Translations under genes and position numbers: made by a program
Notes under the pieces: generated by a model
The model's database searches: none
Seen by the model: the letters and a program-made list of their open reading frames with translations, nothing else
Told to the model about the DNA's origin: nothing
Assembly (NCBI GenBank): GCA_963707275.1
Contig: CAVPPH010000001.1
Coordinates: 620,001 to 684,000 of the forward strand
Source: JACKBK01 sp963707275
GTDB taxonomy: Bacteria > Chloroflexota > Anaerolineae > JAAEKA01
DNA length: 64,000 bases
Direction of reading: 5' to 3'
Shown: positions 7,971-16,744 of the stretch, piece after piece
Layout: each line of letters starts with the position of its first letter
Position numbering within the stretch: position 1 is the stretch's first letter

Positions 7971-9060
7971 CCGTACACCGTGCGCATCCGCGCTACCATT
8001 TCCGGCTCGTCGGTTAGATTGCCGCAATCGACAAACTGATCGACGCCGCCGATGGGCGGCAGGCCGTGCAGCGTCTCGTCCGTGATGGCGTCCCTCAGCG
8101 CGTTGGCAAAGCGGTCGGCGAAGAGGACTGTGAAGGGGCGGTTGAAGAACGGGCGAACAGCGGGATCGACCGAGGGCGTGACGCCGAGGTCGTTGTGCAT
8201 CGTTGCGAGGATTTCGTATGCCTGGGCCAGCGGCTGCTGGCGGGCCTGCCAGTGTGATGCGGTCAGGGTAGTCTCAAACAACGGCGTGAGCTGTGGCGCG
8301 CAGCTTAGCCGGCTGAATGCGGTTCCCAGCCATTTGCTGTACGGCGCGTAACGACGCTCTTGCAGGAAAGCCAGCCGCATCAGGTCGCGCACCAGCCGCG
8401 TGGCCACGATACGCGAGCCGAGGTCGTCGCCGGCCTGCCCGCTGCGTCCGACGAACGCCTCCTCCTGGCCGATTCTCGACCACTGGGCACGCATTCGATA
8501 GAGCCAGACGTCGTGCGGGAACCATGTGAAACGCGTCCGGGCCGGTTCCAGCGCTTCCAGCCCGTCGTGGAACACCTCGCCCGCCGTGATCTCCAGCAGC
8601 TGCTGCTGCGGCAAGACCAACCAATCCAATGCAGCCAGTTCAGCGTCCGGCGCGACGCCCAAGTAACGCCGGAACCACACATCCAACGGTGTGATCTCGA
8701 TCAGACACCGCACCGGCCCGGCGTCCACGGCTTGCATGATCTGAGTACCGCCGTCGGCCATGTCGGGCACACTGAAATTGACGGGGTAGCCGAGAAAGGT
8801 GAGGGGCAACTGCTCGCTGAGCGTCTGGTCGATACGGTCATGCTGTTGCACGCGTAATCGTCCGGTGACAGGAAGAGCTGCAACCGCGGCCCCCAGTTGT
8901 GGTCTGTGGACTGCGGCGTGTCGAACCCCAGCACGTCGGAGCCGTAGCCGATCAGCGCGGCCGAGTGCACCAGATCGGGGAACTCTCGAGCCAGAATCGG
9001 CCGCACGGCTTCGAAATAGAAGCGCCGGTTCAGTGTCAGACCGGGGAGGAAGGTGGGCAT
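7967..9060 (-). CDS. DUF4037 domain protein (frameshifted)
   Basis: The N-terminal part MPTFLPGLTLNRRFYFEAV begins at 9060 and reads to about residue 70 (DHNWGPRLQLFLSPDDYA). One base is missing at about 8850-8854; the other frame then continues VQQHDRIDQTLSEQLP to the stop at 7967. The repaired protein has about 364 residues. GYGSDVLGFDTPQSTDHNWGP matches the nucleotidyltransferase-like core of DUF4037 proteins, where a Gly-Ser and paired Asp residues would bind nucleotide and metal. Later segments (PHDVWLYRMRAQW, RLVRDLMRLAFL) fit the helical C-terminal half. The substrate is unknown. A purine-rich and pyrimidine-rich inverted pair lies just upstream (9061-9159). Confidence 0.7.
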
Positions 9061-9159
9061 GGGAAAGGAAGGAAAGAGGGAAATGAGGGAAACCAGGGAT
9101 TCTGGGAAAGGCGGGCCTTGCGGGTACAGTTTCCCTCTTTTCCCTCAGTTCCCCTCCCC

Positions 9160-9943
9160 TCAACTCGTTCGCCGGAACGTGATGACGTAGCTCCAATGCT
9201 TGTAAGGCGGCAGCGGGCACTTGTCAACGGTCGGGCAGGCGTCGCCCAGCTTGCCGGCGATGTCCGAGGGCACGGGACTGACCAGCGACATAGCGCGCGA
9301 TGTCTCACTGGTGACCGGCTGACCGTTGACACTCTCCACGATCAGGCGAAACTCCTCGGCATTCATCAGTATCTCAGCCTTGCCCGGTCCCTTGTCGCCG
9401 GTGACAACCTGGCTTGGATAGGGAGCAGTGTTGACGATCGTCGCGCCGTCGATGGGGTTGCCTGCCGCATCCAGCACGGTGATGTAGATGTTGCGCAGGC
9501 CGCCAGAACTCGATGCCGCCGTTGTTTTCGCCCAGACCCAGCACGCGCAGTTCGCTGATCACGAAATCGACCGCCGGTGCGGGCGGGCTGGTTGGTTCAG
9601 GCGTCGCGGTAGGCGGCGCAGGTACAGACGTGGCCGCCGGCAGGGGTGTGTCAGTAGGCGGCAGCGGTGTCTCTGTCGCGGGCGCAGGCGTGCCAGTCGG
9701 CGGCAGCGGCGTGTCACTTGGCAGCGGCGTGACCGTGGCTGTCGGTGGCGCAAGGGTATCGGTCGGCGGAACCGGCGTAACGGTGTGGGTCGCCGTTGCC
9801 GTGGGAACTATGGACGTTGGAGTCTTGGTTGGCGTGGCGGTCGGCTCAGGCGCGGCGGCCGGACCGCAGGCGGACAGCGCTGTGGTTAGCAGCATTAGCG
9901 CGCAGATGAGCAGCAAGAGCGAGCGGTTCGGAAGCAGTTTCAA
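9160..9943 (-). CDS. Lipoprotein with Pro/Thr-rich linker (frameshifted)
   Basis: A lipoprotein signal peptide ends in the lipobox LSAC. About 90 residues of Pro/Thr repeats (TPT, LPPTDTPLP) follow as a stalk. The C-terminal globular part starts AVDFVISELRVLGLGENNGG. The frame breaks at about 9504-9508, where removing one base in GTTCTGG joins it to GGLRNIYITVLDAAGNPI. That end looks like an Ig-like or CARDB-type beta domain (GATIVNTAPYPSQVVTGD). Repaired length is about 260 residues. It is probably anchored on the outer face of the membrane; its role is unknown. Confidence 0.65.
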
Positions 9944-9965
9944 GACAGACCTGATAAAGCGAACG

Positions 9966-10976
9966 TCAATCCTCTACGAAGTCTCGTATAAACGAGAAGA
10001 TAAACCGGTCGGCGTCGATGCGACCGTTGATCACGTCCCACAGCCCTCTGGCCAATGGCAGGCTGACGTACAGCTTCTCGGCAAGGTTGAGGGCGATGCG
10101 CAGGGTACCGTAGCCTTCCGGCAGCACGCCCATTTCCTGCTGGATTTCGGCGAGGCCGCGGCCCTGGCTGAGCAGTTCGCCCAGGTGGCGGTTGTGGCTC
10201 TGCCCGCTGAGAGAGGTCGCCAGCAGGTCGCCCATGCCGGCCAGGTAGGCGAATGTTTCGGCGCGCGCGCCCATGGCCACGCCGAGGCGCGTCATCTCTT
10301 CCAGCGCGATGGTCAGATAGACGGCGCGGAAGTTGAGGCTGGTGATCCCCTGGCCGTCGAACAGACCCAGCCCGATGGCGTAGATGTTCTTGAGCAGCCC
10401 GCCCAGTTCGACGCCCACGGTGTCGTGCGAGAAGCGGGTGCGAAAGTGGCGGGTGTCCAGCACGCGGCTGACGCGCATCAGGTCGGCGTCGCGACTGCCT
10501 GCCAGCACCACGATGGTCGGCATGCCGTGGGCGAACTCGCTGGCGATAGACGGCCCGGATAGCATGACGCACGGATTGGCGGGGAAGAGCATCTCGGTGG
10601 TCTGGAACGCAGTCAGCCCGGTCTCTGCGTCGATCCCCTTGGCCATGTTGACGATCACCGTGTCGGGCGAGACCAGCCCGGCATCGACGACCGGCTGCAC
10701 GGTGGGCCGGATGAAGCGCGCTGGGATGGCGAGGAAGACGATGCTCGTGCCGTCGAACACCTGGCGCACTTCGGTCGTCGCCCGCAGGGAGGCATTGAGC
10801 GTGATGCCTGGTAGAAAGCGTGTGTTGCTGTGCCGGCTGTTGATCTCTTCGACCACAGCCGCGTTGAGTTCCCACCCGATAACCGCGCAACAGTTAGTGG
10901 TTACCAGATTGGCGATGGCAGTGCCCAGGTTTCCCAGACCGATGAGGCCGACCGATGGTTTGTCAGGTTGTGGCAT
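9966..10976 (-). CDS. gpsA: NAD(P)H-dependent glycerol-3-phosphate dehydrogenase
   Basis: The 336-residue enzyme reduces dihydroxyacetone phosphate to sn-glycerol 3-phosphate for membrane lipid synthesis in the cytoplasm. It has the Rossmann motif GLIGLGNLGTAIANL, NSRHSNTRFLPG, the catalytic-lysine segments VNMAKGID and GLLKNIYAIGLGL, and the conserved GMGDLLATSLSGQSHN. ATG 10976 opens directly at the Rossmann fold, so I prefer it to the longer frame. It lies downstream of the YcxB-like gene with a 17-bp gap, probably in one transcript. Confidence 0.88.
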   Translation of the reverse strand: MPQPDKPSVGLIGLGNLGTAIANLVTTNCCAVIGWELNAAVVEEINSRHSNTRFLPGITLNASLRATTEVRQVFDGTSIVFLAIPARFIRPTVQPVVDAGLVSPDTVIVNMAKGIDAETGLTAFQTTEMLFPANPCVMLSGPSIASEFAHGMPTIVVLAGSRDADLMRVSRVLDTRHFRTRFSHDTVGVELGGLLKNIYAIGLGLFDGQGITSLNFRAVYLTIALEEMTRLGVAMGARAETFAYLAGMGDLLATSLSGQSHNRHLGELLSQGRGLAEIQQEMGVLPEGYGTLRIALNLAEKLYVSLPLARGLWDVINGRIDADRFIFSFIRDFVED

Positions 10977-10993
10977 GATGTGCGTCCGGTGTT

Positions 10994-11557
10994 CTATTGC
11001 GCGTGTGGCAGTCCGCGGAAGGTTTCTATCTCGTTGTACAACGCGTCGAACCCGGCTTGATCGGGGAACGCTCGCCTCGGCACAGTCATGGCCTGCTCCG
11101 ACGTGCCAAAGATGAACAGATGACCGTCGGTCCGCGAGACGTCCACCACCTCCGGCCATGTCAGCGCCAGCTCGCCCACGTCGGCGCGCACGCTGATGCC
11201 TTCTCCTGAGACCGTTACCTGCTGCGTGGCGATGATGCCACCCGGTTCAACGTCGGCAAAGGCCTTGTGTACTGACCGGTTGTTGCTCCAGCGCCGGACA
11301 CCGCCTGAAAAGACCAGCACCAGCAGGATCGTCGGGCAGATCAGCGGGACGCTGGAGACTGCGATCCAGCCGGCCGACAGACCCGCGCCCTGGCTGCGGA
11401 TGCTGTCGTAGGCGCTGTAAAGCAGGAAAAGAAAGACCAGGACAATCAGACCCTGCACCAGGCGTCGTCGCTGGCGTTCGCGCGGCGAGCGCTGGGAGTG
11501 ATAGTAGGTGAGGGCTTCCATGTCCTCGAGAGTCAGGTCGTAGGCGATGGTGGTCAC
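10994..11557 (-). CDS. YcxB-like membrane protein
   Basis: I choose the GTG at 11557 (VTTIAYDLTLEDMEAL), giving 187 residues. A -10 box TACAAT lies 6 bp before it with a TTGGCT box 18 bp further up, so a leaderless start is likely; the longer frame would overlap the FeoC gene. The protein has a short amphipathic N-terminus (YYHSQRSPRERQRRR), two membrane helices (LIVLVFLFLLYSAYD and PLICPTILLVLVF), and a C-terminal cytoplasmic domain with VSGEGISVRADVGELALTW and VPRRAF. This order matches YcxB-like proteins. Their function is not established. Confidence 0.7.
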   Translation of the reverse strand: MTTIAYDLTLEDMEALTYYHSQRSPRERQRRRLVQGLIVLVFLFLLYSAYDSIRSQGAGLSAGWIAVSSVPLICPTILLVLVFSGGVRRWSNNRSVHKAFADVEPGGIIATQQVTVSGEGISVRADVGELALTWPEVVDVSRTDGHLFIFGTSEQAMTVPRRAFPDQAGFDALYNEIETFRGLPHAQ

Positions 11558-11563
11558 GGACCC

Positions 11564-11593
11564 ATTGTAACTGACAAGCGCCGTGTCAGCCAA
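11564..11593 (-). promoter_or_regulatory. Leaderless-type promoter of the YcxB-like gene
   Basis: On the minus strand, TTGGCT (11593-11588), an 18-bp spacer and TACAAT (11569-11564) precede the GTG start by 6 bp. Initiation at the usual distance would fall on the start codon. Confidence 0.6.
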
Positions 11594-11631
11594 AAAGAGA
11601 GGGAGATTCCACCCCGCGCACGCGCGCGACG

Positions 11632-11871
11632 CTATGCCAGCGCGTAACACACCAGATCGGTGGTCAGCAGATAAGGACAGTTCCCGTCCGTGCCACAGGC
11701 CGCGCAGGCCACTGGTTCGATCCCCTCGGTGCGCGTCAGCCGGCCCATGGCAACCAACTCCAGCAGCATGCCGTCCAGCGCCGATGGCTCGATGTCAAGT
11801 TGCGCCGCCAGCAGCGGCAGGCTGATCGGGCCAGGCGCTTCGCGGAATGTACGCAGGATTTCTCGCAGCAT
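11632..11871 (-). CDS. feoC: FeoC-like winged-helix protein
   Basis: This 79-residue protein begins MLREILRTFREAP and has a winged-helix pattern (SLPLLAAQLDIEPSALDGML) followed by VACAACGTDGNCPYLL. The wing Cys residues fit the iron-sulfur or redox-sensing site of FeoC-like proteins. It lies 14 bp downstream of feoB on the same strand, the usual feoABC order. It may regulate FeoB stability or expression. Confidence 0.75.
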   Translation of the reverse strand: MLREILRTFREAPGPISLPLLAAQLDIEPSALDGMLLELVAMGRLTRTEGIEPVACAACGTDGNCPYLLTTDLVCYALA

Positions 11872-11885
11872 TGGTTACTCCACGT

Positions 11886-14053
11886 CTATCCCAGCCAGAG
11901 CGCCAGCCGGTAAGCGATGAACCCGGCTATCCACGCCAGCGCGGTCAGGTAGAGGACGCTGAACGCGGCCCAGCGGCCGCCGTATTCCGACTTCAGCGCG
12001 CCGACGGTCGCGATGCAGGGCGCGTAGATCAGCACGAAGACCAGGAACGCGGCCGCCGACGCGGGCGAAAAGTTCTGCTGTAACGCAATGCTGAGGCTGG
12101 TGTCGCCCGCTGCACCGTCGTGGCTGACAAGATCGACGCCGGGCAGGATGCTGATGACGACCTTGATCGAATTCCAACACCGCCTCGCCAAAGCCGACCA
12201 CCACCGCGCGCAGGTCGGCAGCCACGTCCACCGGCTGTGGGTCGGGCGCTTCGTCGCCGCCCAGGTAGATGACGCTCATGCTGCTGATGACCACTTCCTT
12301 GGCGACCAGCCCGGTCGCCAGCGAGCCAGTGGCTTCCCAGTCGCCGAAGCCGAGCGGCGTGAACACCGGCGCCACCGCGCCGGCCGCCCTGCCAAATAGG
12401 CTGTCGGCGGTGTCCTGCGACCCCGACGGGCAGGTTGAGCAGCGCCCACACCACCATCGACGCAAGGAGGATCAGCGTCGCGGCCTTGCGCACAAATTCT
12501 TCGCTGTGCCGCCACATGTGGGTCAGCAGACCGTGCAAGGCGGGCATCCGATAGGGCGGTAGCTCCAAAACGAAGAGCGAGTCGGAGGTATTGGCAAACA
12601 AGGTGCGCCGGAAGAGCAGTCCCGACAGTACCGCCAGCGCGATGCCCAGCACGTACAGGCCAAAGACCACCAGCGCGGCGTGGCCGGGGAAGAACGCGGC
12701 CGCAAAGATGACGTAGACTGGCAGACGGGCCGCGCAGCTCATCAGCGGCACCATCAGGCCGGTCAGCAACCGGTCGCGGCGGTTCTCCAGCGTGCGGGTC
12801 GCGAGGATCCCCGGCACATTGCAGCCAAAGCCAACTACCAGCGGGATAAAGCTCTTGCCGTGCAGCCCCAGCAGGTGCATCAAGCGGTCCATCACGAACG
12901 CCGCGCGCGCCATGTAGCCGCTATCTTCCAGCACCGCCAGACAGAAATAAAGCACCAGCAGCACCGGCAGGAAGACCATCACGCCGCCGACGCCGGCCAG
13001 CACGCCGTCTACCAGCAGCGAAAGTAGCCAGGCGGGCGCGCTCAGGGCTGTCAGCACGGCAGTTACCCAGCTTGCCAGCACCTGGTTGACCACCAGATCG
13101 ATCCAGGTGACGAAGGGCGCCGACGCGTTGGCAGTCAGGACGAAGACCAGCGCCATCAGGGCGAAGAAGATCGGCAGGCCCAGCACGCGGTGCGCCACCA
13201 GATCATCGATGCGGTCAGTCGTGCTGCGATGCTGCGCGCTGCGGCTGCGGGTCACCACCTGGTGCGCCAGGCCGTGGACGTAGCCATAGCGGCGGTCGGC
13301 GATCAGCAACTCCACGTCGTCGCCGTAGATCGCCTCAATGCGCTGCGCAGCCGCGCGAGCTTCGTCGCGCAGCGTCCCCGCGGCTGGCGACTGGTCGCAG
13401 AGCGCCTCGGCCCGTGGGTCGCCTTCCAGCAGCTTGAGCGTCGTGTAGCGCGGCGCGGTCGGGTCGATCAGCCGCGCCACCTCAGGTTGCAGTGCGGCGA
13501 TAGCCTGCTCCAGCTCCTGGCCGTAGTCCACCGTCTTGGGCTGCGGAGTCGCCTGCTGGATGGCCTGCTGCAAGAGGTCTTCCAGCCCGCGCCGCTTGCT
13601 GCCGACGGTAGGCGTCACCGGGATGCCCAGCAGCCGCTGCAGGAGTTCCACGTCGATGGCGGTGCCTTCTGCCTCGGCAGCGTCCATCATGTTTAACGCC
13701 AGGGTGGTCGGCGCGCCAAGCTCCAGAATCTGCACGGCCAGGTAGAGGTTGCGCTCCAGGTTGGTCGCATCGGCGACGATGATGGCAACGTCGGGATGTT
13801 CCTCGAGGATGAAATCGCGCGCGATCGTCTCTTCCAGCGAGTGGGCGCTGAGGCTGTAGGTGCCCGGCAGGTCCACCAGCGTGACAGCCGTCCCGTTCCA
13901 GCGCGCCGTGCCAGAGCTGACCGCGACGGTCTTGCCGGGCCAGTTGCCGACATGCTGGCGAGCGCCGGTCAGCGCGTTGAAGATGGTGCTCTTACCGGCA
14001 TTGGGGTTGCCGGCCAGCACCACCAGCGGCTGCGCGTCGTTCCTACTTGCCAT
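11886..14053 (-). CDS. feoB: Ferrous iron transporter FeoB (two frameshifts)
   Basis: FeoB imports Fe2+ across the cytoplasmic membrane using a G-protein domain. The N-terminal domain shows G1 GNPNAGKSTIFNAL, G3 DLPGTYSL and G4 LNMMD. The membrane part holds the two Gate motifs (PVLLVLYFCLAVLEDSGYMAR and the LMSCAARLPVY segment) and the GCNVPG motif. The reading frame breaks twice: an extra base in the G run at 12421-12424, then one at 12174-12175. With both corrected the protein has 721 residues and ends LIYAPCIATVGALKSE onward, normal for the family. It overlaps feoA by 11 bp. The breaks are probably read errors, not inactivation. Confidence 0.88.
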
Positions 14054-14349
14054 GCCCGCACCTTGCCAGCCATCTCGACCAGCGATCCGTTCGTTCGGGC
14101 GCGGTCTCGTCCCGTCCCGTCGTCACCGTGTGAACCTGGATCTGTTGTGCCTCGCTGTGCCGCAGCGACAGGTGATACCCCTTGACGAGGTATTCCACCG
14201 GGATCGCCCAGGGGCGCGACGCGGACGACCGCGATCTCGGCGCCGGGAATGACGCCCATGTCCAGCAGGCGTTTGCGCAGCGCGCCGTGGCCGCGGACTT
14301 CGTGGATGATGGCGTGGTCGGTGGGTGACAGGTCGGTCAATGGCGGCAT
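14043..14349 (-). CDS. feoA: FeoA-like SH3 protein (frameshifted)
   Basis: ATG 14349 (MPPLTDLSPTDHAII) has AAGG about 12 bp upstream. The first part, with GHGALRKRLLDMGVIPGAEI, is the FeoA fold. One extra C at 14198-14199 (plus strand) breaks the frame after APLGDP; repaired, it reads VEYLVKGYHLSLRHSEAQQI, the conserved FeoA ending, plus a tail to about 101 residues. FeoA is a small cytoplasmic partner needed for FeoB function. The order is feoA-feoB-feoC. The upstream region to 14465 is short and shared with the divergent MOSC promoter; I could not identify a clear Fur or DtxR box. Confidence 0.82.
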
Positions 14350-14465
14350 TTTAGTCAATCCTTCTACTTCGCGAGCAATTTCTTTAGTCGCATCATAACA
14401 TCGACCGCGCGGCCTGACCATGATATAGATCAGCTTTTGGCAGCCAGGATTGGAAAGTCATTCGT

Positions 14466-14494
14466 TTGACAGAACGATTCGAATGGGATATCCT
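14466..14494 (+). promoter_or_regulatory. Sigma-70 type promoter of the MOSC gene
   Basis: TTGACA (14466-14471), a 17-bp spacer and TATCCT (14489-14494) precede the GTG start at 14529. An AGGAG ribosome site lies at 14515-14519. Confidence 0.75.
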
Positions 14495-14528
14495 GCCAAT
14501 TGTCAATCACATTTCAGGAGTATGCCCC

Positions 14529-14976
14529 GTGACCGCAACCGTTCTCAGTATCGTCTACAGCCCACAACCAGGTAGCTTCAACCGCAAGTCCTTGCCAGAG
14601 GCAACTTTGCTGACCGGCTACGGCATCGACGGCGACCGCAAGGCTGGTAATCCGAAGCGTAACCTGAACATCATGGACCAGGAGACGCTGGACATCCTGG
14701 ACGCGGAGGGCATTCCCAGCGGCCCTGGCGTGTTGGGCGAGAACATGATCCTGGCCGGTGTGCGTCTTGATGCAACCCCGCCCGGCACTCGCATTCGCAT
14801 CGGCCAGCAGGCGTTGGTGGAGATGGTCGCGCTGACGCGAGCCGTGCTACAAGCTGACCGCGTTGGATGCGAGGATGCCCGACTTCGTCGTCGGCCGCGT
14901 CGGCGTCATGGCCCGCGTGCTGGAAGGCGGTGTGGTGCGGGTGGGCGACACGGTTGTGGTGGTGGCTGGGGCGTAA
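14529..14976 (+). CDS. MOSC domain protein (frameshifted)
   Basis: GTG 14529 follows AGGAG at a good distance. The start VTATVLSIVYSPQPG and the segment GYGIDGDRKAGNPKRNLNIM are MOSC features, as is GPGVLGENMILAGV. One extra base at about 14833-14837 breaks the frame; repaired, it continues REPCYKLTALDARMPDF, whose Cys is the conserved MOSC cysteine that may hold the molybdenum cofactor or a persulfide. Repaired length is about 148 residues. It stands near the molybdenum hydroxylase genes beginning at 15225, so a link to cofactor handling is plausible. Confidence 0.82.
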
Positions 14977-14997
14977 TGGTGTTGGCTGCGGCCCGGC

Positions 14998-15121
14998 CCA
15001 CCGAATGAATTCGGTGTCTGGCAAGGGAAAGCACGCTGAAGCCTACTCCGCCGTTCACAGAACCTGCCTTTAGCAGGTTTTTCAACGTATCAGCCTGGGG
15101 TTTCAACCCTTGGCGTCGCTG
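14998..15121. repeat. Palindromic micro-repeat cluster, family shared with 45654-45915
   Basis: It begins CACCGAATGAATTCGGTGTC and includes GAAAGCACGCTGAAGC, a hairpin CCTGCCTTTAGCAGG and GGGGTTTCAACCC. The same blocks in the same order, with base changes, occur at 45654-45915. Confidence 0.7.
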
Positions 15122-15186
15122 CGGCGAGACGACCCGGACAGCCCACGCTCCCGCCATCCTTACAGTTCAGAACAACGTCTCCTATT

Positions 15187-15225
15187 CTCCGACCTCTGAC
15201 CTCTGATTTCCAACCCTCTGACCTA
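15187..15225 (+). repeat. Degenerate 7-bp tandem array
   Basis: Five units of about 7 bp (TCTCCGA, then CCTCTGA twice, then two diverged units) run directly into the ATG of the next gene. No ribosome site is visible between them. Confidence 0.6.
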
Positions 15226-16679
15226 TGTGGCAAACATATCATCAACCGACAACGTTGTCTGACGCGCTGGCGCTGCTGGCCACGCATGGTGCGGACGCGC
15301 GCATCATCGCCGGCGGCACCGATCTGATCATCGAGCTGGAGCGGGGCGTCCGCCATCAGCAGGTGCTGATCGACATAACCCGCCTACCTGGGCTCAACAG
15401 CGTCATGCTGGACGAGGCTGCCGACGAGATCACGCTGGGCCCGCTGGTGACTCACGCTGACGTCACCGCTTCGCCAGTGCTGGTCGAGCGCGCGTTTCCG
15501 CTGGCGCGCGCTTGCTGGGAAGTGGGCGCGCCGCAGATACGCAACCGCGGGACCGTGGCCGGCAACCTGATCACCGCCAGCCCGGCCAATGACACCATCA
15601 CCCCGCTCTGGGCGCTGGATGGGGCTGTCACGCTTACCAGCCAGGCGCGCGGCGACCGGCGGCTGCCCTTCGACCAGTTCTTCCGCGGCGTGCGGCGCAC
15701 TGCGCTGGAACCTGACGAGATGCTGACCGCCGTCCACCTGCGCGCCCTGCCCGCCAGATCGCGCGGCACGTTCATCAAGCTGGGATTGCGGCGCGCCCAG
15801 GCAATTTCGCTGGTCAACGTCGCCGTGGTGCTGGATTTCAACGGCGAACTGGTGACCGGCGCGCGCATCGCCCTCGGTTCCGTGGCCCCGACCATCGTCC
15901 GTGCACGTGACGCGGAGGCCAGCCTGCTTGGCCAGCCGCTGAGCGACCGTACCATCATCGACGCGGCCGCGCTGGCTGTGCAGGCCGCTCATCCCATCGA
16001 CGACGTACGCGCCAGCGCCGATTACCGCGCGTCAATGGTTGGTGTGCTGGTCGAGCGGGCGTTGCGTCAACTCAAAGCAGGCACGGAACGGGACGGCTGG
16101 CCTGACAAGCCTGTGCTGCTGCAAGGGGCGAGTAGCAAGTTGCAGGTTGCAAGTGGCACGCTGCTGGCGGCACGGCCGGAAGACTCGTCCGCTTCCGATC
16201 CGGTTACGCATCACGTATCACGCATTACGCTGAACCTGAACGGCGCTCCAACCACTCTGGAAGCGGCCGCCGGCAAAACCCTGCTGCGCGCGTTGCGCGA
16301 AAACGCCCACATGACCGGCGTCAAAGAGGGCTGCGCCGAGGGCGAGTGCGGCGCATGCACCGTCTGGCTGGACGGCGAGGCGGTGATGGCGTGCCTGGTG
16401 CCGGTCGAGCGGGCCGCCGGCTGTGACGTGGTCACCGTCGAGGGGCTGGCCGTGGACGACCGACTGCACACGGTGCAGGCCGCGTTCGTCAGCGAGGGCG
16501 CGGTGCAGTGCGGCTACTGCACGCCCGGCCTGCTCATGTCAGCCGCCAAGCTGCTGGAGGAGCGACCCGACCCTTCGCTGAGCGACATCCAGCAGGCGCT
16601 GGCCGGCAACTTGTGCCGCTGCACGGGGTATGCCAAGGTAATCGCGGCAATTGAGAAAGCCGCGCACATGAAGGATTGA
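15225..16679 (+). CDS. Fused FAD-binding and 2Fe-2S subunit of a molybdenum hydroxylase
   Basis: This 484-residue protein joins two subunits that are normally separate in xanthine dehydrogenase/CO dehydrogenase-type enzymes. Residues 1-290 are the FAD subunit: IIAGGTDLIIELERG and GAPQIRNRGTVAGNLITA bind FAD, with the flavoprotein C-terminal domain after residue 165. Residues 337-484 are the 2Fe-2S subunit: CAEGECGAC forms the plant-type cluster, and CGYCTPG with CRCTGY the second. The joining linker (about 303-335) is encoded by two 7-bp repeat arrays (16131-16158 and 16204-16231). It moves electrons from the Mo subunit at 18919 to FAD. The substrate is unknown. Confidence 0.88.
   Translation: MWQTYHQPTTLSDALALLATHGADARIIAGGTDLIIELERGVRHQQVLIDITRLPGLNSVMLDEAADEITLGPLVTHADVTASPVLVERAFPLARACWEVGAPQIRNRGTVAGNLITASPANDTITPLWALDGAVTLTSQARGDRRLPFDQFFRGVRRTALEPDEMLTAVHLRALPARSRGTFIKLGLRRAQAISLVNVAVVLDFNGELVTGARIALGSVAPTIVRARDAEASLLGQPLSDRTIIDAAALAVQAAHPIDDVRASADYRASMVGVLVERALRQLKAGTERDGWPDKPVLLQGASSKLQVASGTLLAARPEDSSASDPVTHHVSRITLNLNGAPTTLEAAAGKTLLRALRENAHMTGVKEGCAEGECGACTVWLDGEAVMACLVPVERAAGCDVVTVEGLAVDDRLHTVQAAFVSEGAVQCGYCTPGLLMSAAKLLEERPDPSLSDIQQALAGNLCRCTGYAKVIAAIEKAAHMKD
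16131..16231 (+). repeat. Two 7-bp tandem arrays inside coding sequence
   Basis: 16131-16158 is four units of the AGTTGCA type. 16204-16231 is four units of the TCACGCA type. Both are in frame between the FAD and FeS domains. Confidence 0.75.
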
Positions 16680-16744
16680 CGAACCCGGTTGGTCGTCATG
16701 GACGCTAACCCAATGCAAGCGCGTCACCCCGTAGTTGACCGATC

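Noticed and set aside
11700..11720. TTCGATCCCC tRNA T-arm-like string
   Set aside because: It is inside the feoC coding region and no acceptor, D or anticodon arms are found around it.
11886..14053. Decayed feoB pseudogene
   Set aside because: Both breaks are single-base run-length changes and the repaired protein is full length with all motifs; similar breaks hit essential genes throughout the window.
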